Below are positions 52,826-64,000 of a stretch of 64,000 bases of DNA, one piece after another. The notes beneath the pieces were generated by a model. The model was not told the origin of the DNA. It ran no database searches and saw only the letters and a program-made list of their open reading frames with translations. Origin of the DNA: Ascaphus truei (Eukaryota > Chordata > Amphibia > Anura > Ascaphidae); contig CM071569.1 of assembly GCA_036426205.1 (NCBI GenBank), forward strand, positions 4,313,644 through 4,377,643, in the 5' to 3' direction. Numbering within the stretch: position 1 is the first letter of the stretch; every line of letters starts with the position of its first letter. The position numbers and the translations under genes are program-made.

Positions 52826-54056
52826 ACACAAGAGGTTGGTGTACAAAATTAAGCAAATTAGACTCTGTAAAAATATATGTACATGGATTGAAAACTGGTT
52901 AAAGGATAGACAACAGAGGGTTGTCATAAATTGAACTTTTTCAGGTTGGGCTAAAGTCGTTTGTGGAGTACCTCAGGGATCGATACTGAGACTACTGCTT
53001 TTTAACTTGTTTATTTATGACCTTGAGGTTGGGACCGAGAGCAATGCCTCCATCTTTGCTGATAATACTTAATTGTGTAAGATAATAGAATCAGAGCAGT
53101 ATGTAATTTCTCTCCAGAATGATTTAGAGAGACTGGAAACTTGGGCAGGTAAATGGCAGATGAGGTTTAATACAGATAAATGTAAGGTTATGCATTTGGG
53201 AAGCAATAATAAACAGATGACTTACAAATTAATTGGGGATAAATTGGAGGAATCCTTGATGGATAGCAATAGTGCCCAAAGTCATGCAGCAGCTGCAAAG
53301 GCAAACAAGATCTTACAGTATCTTGCATTAAACGGGCAATGGATGGAAGGGAAGTAAACATAATTATGCCCCTTTACAAAGCATTAGTAAGACAGCACCT
53401 TGAATATGGAGAACAATTTTGGGCACCACTCCTTAGAAAAAACATTATGAAACAAGAGAGAGTGCAGAGAAGACCAAATTAATAAAGGGGATGGACAATC
53501 TAACTTATGAGGCATCTAAGAGGGGATATGGTAACTATATACAAATATTTTCGGGGAAAGTACAAGGAGCTTTCAAAAGAACTGTTCATCCCAAGGGCAG
53601 TACAAAGGGGATGGGGTCATCCCTTAAGGTTGGAGGAAAGAATATTTCACCAGCAACAAAGAAAAGGGTTCTTTACAGTAAGGGCAGTTAAAATGTAGAA
53701 TTCATTACCCATGGACACTGTGATGGCAGATACAATAGATTTGTTGAAATAAAGTTGGACATCTTTTTAGAAAGGAAAGGTATACAAGGATATACCAAAT
53801 AAGTATACGTGGGAAGGATGTTGATCCAGGGAATAATCTGATTGACAATTCTTGGAGTCAGGAAGGAATTTATTTCCCCCTTATGAGATATCATTGGATG
53901 ACATTACACTGGGGTTTTTTGTTTGCCTTCCTCTGGATCAATAATGTTGTATAGATATAGGATAAGTATATGTTGTCTAAATGTAGCATGGGTTGAACTT
54001 GATGGACGTATGCCTTTTTTCAACCTCACCTACTATGTAACTATGTAACTATGTAC
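52826..54056 (+). mobile_element. CR1-type LINE, 5'-truncated, with complete 3' end
   Basis: Starts ACACAAGAGGTTGGTGTACA directly after the SINE. The 3' end is GGTTGAACTTGATGGACGTA ... CTACTATGTAACTATGTAAC. Extends a little further 5' than the copy at 38448. Confidence 0.9.
52980..53698 (+). pseudogene. CR1 reverse transcriptase, frameshifted, FADNT box
   Basis: Frames read SIFADNT followed by a stop, then MCKIIESEQYVISLQNDLER, LETWAGKWQMRFNTDKCKVM, HLGSNNKQMTYKLIGDKLEE, and finally RLEERIFHQQQRKGFFTVRA. The second catalytic Asp of FADDT is Asn here, and the frame is broken at several sites. Confidence 0.88.
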
Positions 54057-56476
54057 ATCGGTGTGCAACATTTGGCTACTCAGCACAGGTTACTGTGACT
54101 CAGAGTGCTGGATTGAGGTAGCTGGGTGATGTAGTACCAAGGGTGAAAATGATGGGCGCCAGGTACGTTTGTAGTACAATATCGCTCTTTATTCACGTCC
54201 CCAGGCACGGGGACACATCACACACGACAACGTTGTACTATTTTCTCGTGGTTATTCATGAACACTGTGCTTTCTTAAGTGCCCACTCCTAACACTCAGA
54301 GGGAGGTGTATATGATTGCTTACTTTACTGGAATTGGACCTGCCCCGCCCCTGCTGAGTAACGTTCGTTATACCCTGTGTAAATTGGACCCTTACTGGGA
54401 TCCTGCCCAGTTCTTTGCAGGTGAATATGTACCCCTTTCCTGTTTGGCTTGTGTGTACAGAAGGAGATAAAATGACTTACTCAGTTTTATTTTGTTTCTT
54501 TAATGAAATACTCCCATGTCTAAGGTCTCAACATTAGGTTCCCCAGAATAGATATTTTATTCAGAAAGAGGAGAAACAATACATGGTTCCCTAAGCAGGC
54601 AGAAACATGTGAGTAGTTCTTAGCACAGCAGAAGTGAAGTTTCTTTTGTGTCAAATGATTTATCCCTGTCAAACAACAGTCATACATGCTGTTTATTTTA
54701 TTAAAAAAAACAGGAACAGAACACAGAAGGCTCTTGTTTCCAGATCAGTACACTGTACATGTTATCTCAGAAATGCCTCAGTCCCTTTGGTCCTGTCATG
54801 TTTATGTGACGGCTTATCTGCAGACCCACGATGCACTAGTTTTTTTTGCTTAACACGTGAACAAAAGCAAAACTGCATTAAAATAGGACAGATCTATCAA
54901 GTCAATTTTGGGCTAAAACTTCCACAAAGAGGCATTTTAATTTTATGGTGTCAATGTATCAAGTTACTGTACGTGGCTCCGGTTCAGCTCTTGTTTTCCT
55001 TTGCAGTTTCCATAGTCTGTGGAAGGAGTTACTGTACATGGCATACATATAATCATTCAAACAATTAGACCAGAACTGGACTGACAAATCTCCCTGCCTA
55101 ATAACCGTCCTGAAATATAAGGAACATGCTGTACACGCGTCTTGCATTTAGCACAGTCAGAAGAGAATCGGCATATAGTACAGAGATCCATTACAGGTAT
55201 CTGGGCCACATTCCCAAAACCATGCTAGGGCCACCAGTTCAATTGAATTGTGCCTTGTGCTATCACCCTCTAAAAAATTAGCATGTGCCCATTATACGTC
55301 AAGAATGTTCTTGGTGTGCCAGGGCCCATAATCTACCAAGTATGTCATAAGGGCACTGCAAGTAGTCCGTGAATACTGTATGTTTGCATACCGAACAGAA
55401 TTGCATAGCCGCAACATACAGTAATCGCATTACAAACAAATCGGTCTGTTGAAAAGTGATGGGAAGAACATAAGAAAGTAGCCTATTTATGTCCGTTTCT
55501 AGTATAGATCGTTATTGGTTCTCCATGTGACCACAAAATAGATTGATAGCTCTTCAACTTTCTTACACAGCCCTGTGTGGTTCATTTTAGTCCTTGCATT
55601 GAAGTGCATACCATCTCATTGTTGGTGCCTGGGGTAGATCCTGTGACTTGCCCAACCTCCCAGGAACTTGGGGCAGGTATGCAAACGGGTTCCTCCCACA
55701 CCAAGGATACAGCTGTTACTACTAATTCCCTTCTCTGCTGTGTGTTTAATGTGCACAAGAAAATTAACCTCTGTTGTCGAAAGAACCCCTCGAGCAGCAA
55801 AGGGTTAAATTATTATCGCTATTGGGGTGGGGCACCTTAACCTCCCATAAAACCTCATGCACGCTTAATGTATTATTACTTCTTTATAACAGCACTTAAC
55901 CATAGTAGCCAATTTCTGTGCATCATGGACACCAAAAAGCACAGTAAAGTAATATTCTTCTTTAAACGTGGGTCTGACTGATAATAGCACTTTGGCACAG
56001 GTATTATCGACTACATAAAAAAAGGAATTAGGAGAAGAATCATACTGATGACCATGAAATGGAGTCAGTTATTATAACAGCCGTGAAGCTGCATTGTAAA
56101 TGCATTCATAGCGCTAAAGTGGCATGTAACCACAGAGATTCTCTTTTGGAAGGTGATCATTAATGCAGGGAGGGGGTGGGGTGGCTTTGGGAATTGGCAG
56201 GGAACGGGCAACTGTCCCAGTTTGGGGATGACAGGCACACATTTGTTACTCAGAGACATAGCAATACCCTCTATCTCCTGCCTATCAGTGTATGTTAACC
56301 ATTTTGCTGCCAGACACGCTTAGCCTCGTACAGCGAAAGGGCTGTTCTCATTGTAATGTTGCGATCTTCACACCCCATTGTATTGCACTACGGAACATGT
56401 TAAGAGTTCTACAAACATAGAATTTGACGGCAAATAAGAACTACATGGCCTACCATGTCTGCTGTAAAACCGCAGA
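54057..56476. other. no gene or repeat recognised
   Basis: 2.4 kb of unique-looking sequence. Frames of 144 codons (54634) and 87 codons (55577) have no domain I recognise. GCAGCAAAGGGTTAAA near 55795 is a short motif seen beside other inverted-end repeats. Confidence 0.45.
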
Positions 56477-56484
56477 GCCTATTT

Positions 56485-56655
56485 CAGGGGTGGCAAACTC
56501 CAGCCCTCAAGGGCCACCAACACGTCAGGTTTTGAGGATATCCCTGTTTCAGCACAGGTGACCCAATCAGTGACTGAGCCCCTTGTGTTGACGCAGGGAT
56601 ATCCTCAAAACCTGACCTGTTGGTGGCCCTTGAGGATGAGTGTTGGACACCCCTG
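56485..56655. mobile_element. hAT-type MITE family A
   Basis: CAGGGGTGGCAAACTCCAGC start, GTTGGACACCCCTG end. The left flank GCCTATTT does not match the right flank. Confidence 0.87.
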
Positions 56656-56712
56656 TGTAACACCACAGTTAAGTACGATTTCACTAACATAGTGTTACTT
56701 CTAGCGTTATTA
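56656..56712. repeat. 58-bp flank shared with 43731-43788
   Basis: TGTAACACCACAGTTAAGTA then CGATTTCACTAACATAGTGT then TACTTCTAGCGTTATTA. Confidence 0.85.
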
Positions 56713-56736
56713 ACAAAGAAAACACTTTTCTGCCAT

Positions 56737-56882
56737 AACACAGGAAGTCTCCCCCTCCAACTGCCGGTTCCAGAGATATCTACATAACACAGGAAGTCCC
56801 CCCCTCCAACTGCCGGTTTCAGAGATATCTACATAACACAGGAAGTCCCCCCCTCCAACTGCCGGTTTCAGAGATATCTACA
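56737..56882. repeat. three tandem 49-bp units
   Basis: AACACAGGAAGTCCCCCCCT, CCAACTGCCGGTTTCAGAGA, TATCTACAT starting at 56737, 56786 and 56835. Copies 2 and 3 are identical except at the last bases. Confidence 0.95.
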
Positions 56883-58413
56883 GTAAATCTTTCATTTTCT
56901 GCCACAAATCAAGCAGAAAAAGCAATCGGTACTAACTGGGATTGAGCTAATATTTGGAACATGCGGACACTTCCAGTGAAGTTGCAATTATTGATTGGCT
57001 TTATAACAAGGGAGTAGCTGAAAGTCATTTTTCTTCATCCCAAAGGTTCTTTTATTTTTAACACCTTCAACGCCAGAGGTTAAATACCTCAGGACAAGAC
57101 TGGTATGCATGATTACTTCTGCTTATATGACTGCAATACACCCTGGGCCTGGTTATATAGAATTGCCAATCTAGTGTCGCATCATCACAGGATGAGGTCT
57201 ATTCTAGTCCTTGGGTTCTAACTGTAATCCCAGTGCATTCTGGGTGGTAGTACCGGTAGTCTTGTGTCTCATTGGGCTCTCCTGTTGCGATGGCAATGTT
57301 GGCTATTTGACTTTACAATGCCTTGCTGGTCCTCTGGTCAATAAAAGGGTTTAACCTGTTTTCTATATTGCAAGATATGGCAATTAAGGGAATTATTTGA
57401 TATATTCGAAGTGACCATAACATTCCGTTTTCATCCAAAAACCTCTCTACGTCAATGGGGTTTGTTTTGGATAAAAACATTCCATATGGCCGTTTCGGAG
57501 TACCGAGAATTACCCCATGGGGTTAAACAAGAGAAGAAAGCACCTTCTACGTCATTTTAAAAACATTAACGTTATATTTCTGCTGTACATAGTGAGTGGG
57601 GGGGGGGGGGTCGTGTGCCCCCTTATTCTTTAACATGTTTAGATGTGAGCATAACTAATTTCTTTCCTGGAAGACTGGAGGTAGATCTCCTTAGGTAACT
57701 GGCTCACATTGGGATATGGGGATTATTATTTTTGATTATATGAAGAGCTGGTCAGCAATGTTTCTGAATATCTTAAAACTGTTGCAATCATATATTTTTT
57801 TTATTCACATCATTCATGTTTATGTGGATGAGAGAATGATGCTCCCAACTGGACTAGAAGTCTTAATGAAAGTTTTACGGAAGCCCCCATGAAATGAATG
57901 CAGTAACAATGAATCTGTAATTCCTCATTTTTCCTGTTCTCATTTCTTCGTACGCAGTTTTACAAGATTAACGCTTTGTAATGTGAATTGATTCTTTTGT
58001 TTTTTTAACCAGTAAGATGTGGAAAGATGTAATTTCTCTCTCTCCCAACTTCCTCTATCTTAGAATCTCATTGCTAAATGTCCTCAAATGATGCACAATG
58101 TGGCGATCTAAGCTCATATTGGGAGGGCCTATGTGACCACAGTGACAATCAATGAGTCTATGTTTGAAATTGATTTTTTAATAATTTTTTTATTATTGTA
58201 TGAATAATGTTGATGTACGGTGGTTACGCCCCCGGGGGCTGGTGGTAGGAACCCGTGTTTGACTTAGCGGTTGGTAAAGCATTGCACGGAAATGCTTTAC
58301 CCACATAGCTAGCCATGGGGGGTAGGTAGAGAAAGGCATCCAAGGATAAGGACGGAGCACAGCTATAAAGTATAGGGGCTAACACCAGCAAAAAAGGGTT
58401 AAAACATTAAACT
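56883..58413. other. no gene or repeat recognised
   Basis: No supportable feature; a G run at 57598-57611. Confidence 0.4.
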
Positions 58414-58879
58414 TTAAAGCTGCAGTTCAGGCAATATCCTGCATGTGTGGTTTTTTTAATCAATCAGTTCTGTAGTAAGAAAAAATACTTTTAGCATTTT
58501 CTGTTTTTAAAAAAACAACTTTGAAAGACCAATTTTATTGTATTCTATTTTAACAAACATTTACTAAGGCATTGCCCCTTCGTGTCCTGTCACAAGCCCT
58601 GGCACACCCCTTTGTGAGCCCTGCCCTCCATCTTGCACATGTCAGTGCAGGAGTGCTCATGAATATTCATGAGCTTCCACTGAGTGACAGAAACAGAGGA
58701 AATATATTCCCCATATTTAAAGATGTCGCCAAACTTTGCCGATCAATAGACGGAGAACGAATTGACCAGCAGCTATGCAGTTTTTTAGGTAAGTAGAAAA
58801 TGCCCACAAGAAACTATTGAAGTAAAAAAAAACCTATAATTAAAAAAAAAAAAAAAAAAAGCCTGAACTGCAGCTTTAA
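58414..58879. mobile_element. TTAA-flanked inverted-repeat element, AGCTGCAGTTCAGGC ends
   Basis: Perfect 15-bp inverted ends AGCTGCAGTTCAGGC with TTAA on both sides (58414-58417, 58876-58879). TTAA targets are used by piggyBac and Kolobok elements. The left sub-terminal AATATCCTGCATGTG and TCAGTTCTGTAGTAAGAAAA match the family at 18541, 25045 and 35975; the right interior differs. An A run sits near the right end. Confidence 0.82.
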
Positions 58880-59241
58880 TGGTCATGGCAAAATGGGAAT
58901 GTGTGGAGGGGGTAGGTAGTCTATATTGCAGCCTTGTTTCTCGGTGGTGGTTTCTCCTGGATTGTTGTCCACTTTAAGTTTATGCGTTGACTAAACAGAG
59001 GGACTAGGAATTTTGATACCATAGTGACTGTCACATTCCAGGGATATCTCATGTTTATATTATCATAGTGACGATTTATTCTCGCTTTGCACCAGAAGGA
59101 ATGTCTTTCAGATTACTGTATAAGACACTGCATATGAATTTCAATACATTTTTTTTATTTTATGATATAATTCTCATAGTCTTCTTCACTTTGAGATATC
59201 CGACTTATATTAGTAAATATATATAATATAATATAGATAGA

Positions 59242-59280
<39 letters not shown>

Positions 59281-61691
59281 ATCACACATTTGCTTACATT
59301 CTGTTTCAAAATTGCCTTGACACATTATTCCCATTGTATGAGCTGCATTGTACAACTAGCGAAATCGGTACATCAAATGCTCATACAGTATATTACTTCC
59401 ATACATTATAGGAGCAGAGAAAGTAGGTAATAAATGACGGTCACATAAAAAAACTTACATTAATCCCTTCCTTAAGTTATATTGCTACTGTATGTAACCA
59501 TGTAGACAGTGAGAAATAAAAGCAGGGAAAGAGAAAATCCCATATACAAATAGTGGACAATCTCTCAGCACTGCTTGACTCTAACCACACATATTGTACA
59601 ATTCAAGATTGATATATGTGACTCCTTGCCTACAAGAAATAGAGATGCCGAATCCTGCAACACTAAGGTTGTAAGAATTCATGGAGAAGACAGTTGCATG
59701 GTTCTCTGGCAGATAAGAGGTTTATCATTGGGTTAGTAAAAATAAATGCAACCTACTTTCTTTAGACGTCCAATGGTGCTCCAGTATGTAGTTGAACATA
59801 CTGTACAGTTTGCTGAGGATATTGCACATACAATTCTTTGACATGTCGTCCCCCTATCTTCTCATCACATCTGTGGAGTTCCGATCATCTTTTCAGAGAG
59901 CTCTGCTTTTCTTCAAATGTACCAGAAACATAAATGATGAAGTATCAGTGGTTAAAATGTCCAAAATATGTTACTTTTAACAAGTGCGAAAGCTATATTT
60001 GTGAGATCATATTTCACCGATTTTTCTGTACTTTTTGACTTCATGCAGCATCATGATAATATGCCCCCCCTCACCCCCATATGTATTGTATCTGAGAGGT
60101 TCTATGATACATATCCAACGCTTGAAAAGTACCCACATAACTATTTTTTTATTGTATTATGTTTATTGCCAAAACACGGCATATCCAGTTGATGATGACT
60201 GTTTTATGTTATCTCATCATGTGGTGGCCATGATTTTGAAGACATTGAAGCATTTTTCCAAGTTTATGGGTGCTGATGTACAAATGGCACCACAGTCAGA
60301 ACATGTTTTCAAAAGGAAGTACAATACGTCACAATCGTGGAATTAACCAATGGACTTCAATCTTTTACATATATATTGTGACTTTGTGGAACCCCTTAAA
60401 ATGTATTGTGACTTCATGAAAACCCCAAACCACCATATATAAATATTGCTACAGAAGGGCCACCATTTTGTAACAAACATATAGCTTTTCTATTTTATAT
60501 TTAAAGCAGCAATCCGCCCAAAAAGCTAGCACTGACCCTTGGCCATTTTGTGTCCACCGTGCACATATTTTTAACCGTGGACAAAACAGTTTAGCCATCT
60601 GGAACTGACAGTCCCCGGACCAGCCCAAGTTCAGGTTTGTTCAAAGATAAAAAAAAGTTCGAAACATCACATTAGGAAATTGTAATTAAGATGTCATTAA
60701 AAATATGGAATAGCATACAAGTATTGGGTCTTAATCAGTGAAATGTTTAGGAAACATTTCTCGGGATACCCCAGGCAACCTGAAGAACTCCTGCGTTCTC
60801 ACGGGACACAGATAAAAAAAATCACTGCAATAACCTCCAACCTCCAGCCTATCTGAGCTCGCTGAAAACTAACAGGCAGGTTAAATAATATAGTTATGGT
60901 ACCTGTATACAGAGCAACAACAGTCCTCCTTTATCTCAATTGTGACCTAACTAAAAATAAAAGCATATTTCATTACAAACCATAAAAGCCTGTATAATAT
61001 GATCTTTAAAGAACTCTAGCTAGTATAACCTGCTTTACATATTATATTATACGCGTCCTTCTGTTCTTCAAGACTAATACAGCTTCTAGAGCTCAGCTGT
61101 ACTGAAAAGCAATTTATGTGAGTAGTGTTTCAAGGTTTCTCTTTAATCTGTCTTGTTCCCATCCAATAGATCTACTTTGATCCTTTTGCAAACTCTACTT
61201 TCTTCCCCCTTAAATCTATATTTACTTACTTTATTGAGTCGAAAGGAAGACAAAGGTGCAACCCATTATATTAATTATCCCATTTATGTCCATTCTCAAG
61301 AAGGCACATATGGTCCATGCAAGATATCTAATTTAATCAGATAAAATAAGTGTGGTTTACTTTATAAAAACACGCAGTCACCTACACAGGATTAATCATG
61401 ATCTTTGCGAAGGTACAGTATCTTCACTATGCACTCTTTTAGCTTGATTAACATGAATAGTGTTGAGAGGCAAAGGAAAATATTCTCTTCACATCGATAA
61501 ATCTCATCCTGGGTTTCAAAATGAACATAATCAGGGGTATTGAAGCCCAATCAGTTTGCCTGAAATTTTGAAAGTTGTGTTAAACACAGCTTTGTTTGCT
61601 TACTTGTTACTATATACTTGTTATTATATAAGGAAATACTTTATTTATTATTTTTAATTATCTGCCAGTAACATCAATATATATAATACAT
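58880..61691. other. no gene; one AT microsatellite
   Basis: AT run at 59217-59279. TTTAAAGCAGCAATCCGCCC at 60501 may be a lone end of the TTTAAAGCTGCA family. Frames at 59968-60346 (74 and 103 codons) have no recognisable domain. Confidence 0.45.
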
Positions 61692-61838
61692 TTTGGGGGT
61701 CGAGCTTTTAGCCACGCTGCTCCCACTCACTGGAACAGTCTGCCTCATACAGTCCAAGACGCCCCCTCTCTGGAAATCTATAAAAAACAGACTCAAGACC
61801 TACAGTACCTGTTTAACCTACTGGCATTTAATGAATGA
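61692..61838 (+). pseudogene. L2 ORF2 C-terminal end
   Basis: Frame FGGRAFSHAAPTHWNSLPHT, then VQDAPSLEIYKKQTQDLQYL, then FNLLAFNE and a stop at 61836. 'G-R-A-F-S-x-A-A-P-x-x-W-N-S-L-P' is the standard C-terminal motif of L2-clade ORF2. The rest of the protein is missing. Confidence 0.9.
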
Positions 61839-62035
61839 TCCACAACCTGTGCGGGATTTAATAGCAATAGTACAGTCCCATCCTGTGTTGTATCTTTCTT
61901 TGGGTTTGGTCTCGTTCATAACCTTAATGTTTTCTTCTTTTTCCATTTTTGTAACTGTGAAGTGCTTTGAGTTCCATTGGGAAAAAAGCACTATATAATT
62001 AAAGTTATTATTATTATTATTATTATTAATAAATA
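61692..62035 (+). mobile_element. L2-type LINE 3' end
   Basis: Last 48 codons of ORF2 plus the 3' untranslated region ending GAAGTGCTTTGAGTTCCATT, GGGAAAAAAGCACTATATAA, then (ATT)n at 62006-62028. The hairpin-like AGTGCTTTGAGTNCCATTGG...AGCACTATATAA and the ATT tail are the L2 hallmark. Confidence 0.9.
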
Positions 62036-62967
62036 AAGACATGCGACTCCAGGCTCCATGACCCCACGACCAGATATGGGCACATTTAAATTGAGCAAAA
62101 CATTTGAAAAGGTTGTGAATATGGTTAGACTTTTTCTTTTTACGTTTACTGTATTCACCCATTTTGAATATTCTCTTTGCGAATATTTCTCCCATTTTTG
62201 AGTATTGAAATATTTATTTTTTTAAACTGGTGGCGTCTTTCTTTGAACTTTTTGTGGCAAATTCGAGTTTTGGCAAAACATTCGACTATCTCTACCCATG
62301 ACCACATGAAAGTCCTGGCTACGAACTAGCCAGACCGGGGAAAAAAAATGCGTGTTTTTTTCAAGTGGTTTACATAGCTGAGCTTCGAGAATTGCAGCCA
62401 TAAAAAAATGTGAGTTTGTGGCTTTTTGGGCAAATTGGCAGAGCCAGAGTGAAACTGCATCTAAAAAACCTTTCTCTGCACGAATTGCTCATGAGAGAAT
62501 AGCAAAGTCAATCCCATTGGAAAGGGCTGTTTACACGCGGACTGACACCCATCGGAGCTATGAGAACAGGCCCCATAGAATAAAAAAATGGACAAAAAAT
62601 GACATTGAGCTGGCGGTCCGCCGTGAGGCGAGCTACCGCCTGTCCCAGCCCATGCCGGTCATGATGTCATCGCCTTGACGTCTGCGGAGGCGCGCGATGA
62701 ACCGCCCCTCTCCTCGTGGAACTGGTTGTATACCGCTCTGTTGTGATATTATGTGATACAATGTGATATATTATGTGATGTGTTACTTAGTTTCTCCATT
62801 ACAGAGGGCACAGTATCATTACACTCTGTCTGCTATGGTGCGGTTGCCTGCGAGTGAACACATTGTGGTTATTGCTATGACTCTATTGTTGAGAGTGTGC
62901 TACATTGCCATGCTCTGCTGCAGCTGACTTGACTAAGTTTGCAGGAAGCTCCAGGTCCAATATATAC
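62036..62967. other. no gene or repeat recognised
   Basis: No supportable feature; the 86-codon frame at 62418 has no recognisable domain. Confidence 0.4.
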
Positions 62968-62969
62968 TA

Positions 62970-63299
62970 CAGGCATACCCCGCATTAACGTACGCAATGG
63001 GACCGGAGCATGTATGTAAAGTGAAAATGTACTTAAAGTGAAGCACTAACTTTTTTCACTTATCAATGCATATACTGTACTGCAATCGTTCTATACGTGC
63101 ATAACTGATGTAAATAACGCATTTGTAACAGGCTCTATAGTCTCCCCGCTTGCGCACAGCTTCGGTACAGGTAGGGAGCCGGTATTGCTGTTCAGGACGT
63201 GCGGACAGACGCATGTGCAAACTGCTGTTGCCTATTGGGCGATATGTAATTACTCGCGAGTGTACTTAAAGTGAGTGTCCTTAAACCGGGGTATGCCTG
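62970..63299. mobile_element. Tigger/pogo-like (Tc1-mariner) MITE
   Basis: Ends CAGGCATACCCCGCATTAA and, reversed, CAGGCATACCCCGGTTTAA, with TA on both sides (62968-62969, 63300-63301). Sub-terminal TGTACTTAAAGTGA occurs on both sides. CAGGCATACC ends with TA targets are typical of Tigger elements. 330 bp, no transposase. Confidence 0.85.
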
Positions 63300-64000
63300 T
63301 ATGCTATTATTTATATAGCTGGTTTTGTATTATGATTGGTGTGGACTCTGGGTTATGGTTATAGCTTCCTGCATGTATATTCTACAGTCTAGCAGCTTTA
63401 TGTATACAGTTTACATGTATGACCTATCTGAGGTAGTGATTACTGTACACACCATGCAGACACAAGTTGTATACTGTAGATGGGCAAGTTTGAGTATCAG
63501 TAGTTTCATTATTTCTTACCATACCCTATTTAGTGTTTAATGACTCACTGACACCATATCATCACTGTTTTTAAATATTTGATATTTTTATTTACACTGT
63601 ATATGAATACACACATTGCGCCGTCGTCTCACTATTTTTCATTAAAGAATGTATTATTTTGAGCCATTGTATGGCTTTTAGTAGTGTCTGTTCTTCCACA
63701 ATGATGGGAGCAGTTTCTATATGTGATTGATGCCTAATGATCACCTGACCAGTTATTTTTGGGACCATAGAGCCCCACTATGTACGTGCCACTATACCGT
63801 GTGCAGGAAATAGGGTACTTGGCGAGATGTCTGTCATTACCCCTCCTTTGTTGCATACCCATAGAATCAAAGCAATAACTACAAACTACAAAAGCAGTAA
63901 ATGGAATGTATCTGGTCTCTTTAAGCTCACCGAGAGCATTAATTTATCTAAGCAATTGGATAACCAGTTCAGAAAAAAAAAGGCATTAAATCTTCAGACT
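63300..64000. other. no gene or repeat recognised
   Basis: No supportable feature to the window edge. Confidence 0.45.

Noticed and set aside
54634..55068. A 144-codon plus-strand frame
   Set aside because: No domain recognised; composition typical of random AT-rich sequence.

Overview
This 64-kb window looks like non-coding, repeat-dense DNA from a vertebrate nuclear genome. I read it as amphibian, most likely a frog. The reasons are the mix of decayed L2, CR1, L1 and Penelope-like retroelements, Ty3/gypsy-like LTR pieces, a MIR-like CORE-SINE, many short hAT and PIF-Harbinger-type elements, and abundant (CA)n, (AT)n and (GA)n arrays. One short hAT-type family (ends CAGGGGTGGCCAACTCC, palindromic core around CTGCTTCAGCACAGGTGGCTC) occurs about fourteen times; I recall it from frog sequence, but that is memory, not a search. 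I find no host protein-coding exon, tRNA, rRNA or CRISPR array. Every long open frame is either low-complexity repeat or a broken transposon protein.

Layout. 1-1.8 kb: a GA-rich minisatellite interrupted by a Harbinger-like element. 1.9-9.5 kb: hAT-type elements, two carrying internal minisatellites and one holding a second hAT element, plus a Penelope-like 3' end at 8.0-8.4 kb. 10.8-14.9 kb: palindromic dispersed repeats around a 2,054-bp hAT-type element that consists mostly of a 20-bp minisatellite. 16.3-17.2 kb: a palindromic element split by an antisense L1. 20-21.5 kb: antisense CR1. 22.5-26.6 kb: hAT and Harbinger-like elements and two minisatellites. 28.3-28.9 kb: antisense LTR. 29.8-32.9 kb: an antisense Penelope-like element apparently split by a sense L2. 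33.9-38.4 kb: a 227-bp insert with a near-perfect palindrome, hAT copies, a CORE-SINE and a Harbinger-like element. 38.4-42.9 kb: CR1, a palindromic element with a 29-bp array, and an internally deleted LTR retrotransposon. 43-50 kb: SINE-like and hAT elements, a second LTR-like piece, and a Harbinger-like element containing a nested palindrome. 50.6-52 kb: GA and GACT arrays. 52.7-54 kb: SINE then CR1. 56.5-63.3 kb: sparse repeats, ending with an L2 3' end and a Tigger/pogo-like element.

The clearest theme is transposon nesting and minisatellite birth. Four inverted-repeat elements have part of their own interior expanded into tandem arrays (30-, 49-, 20- and 29-bp units). Two of these are flanked by perfect 8-bp target duplications, so the array lies within the inserted unit. 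Several insertions can be ordered in time because the younger one splits the older one. Element names rest on ends, target duplications and translated motifs read by eye; no database search was possible.
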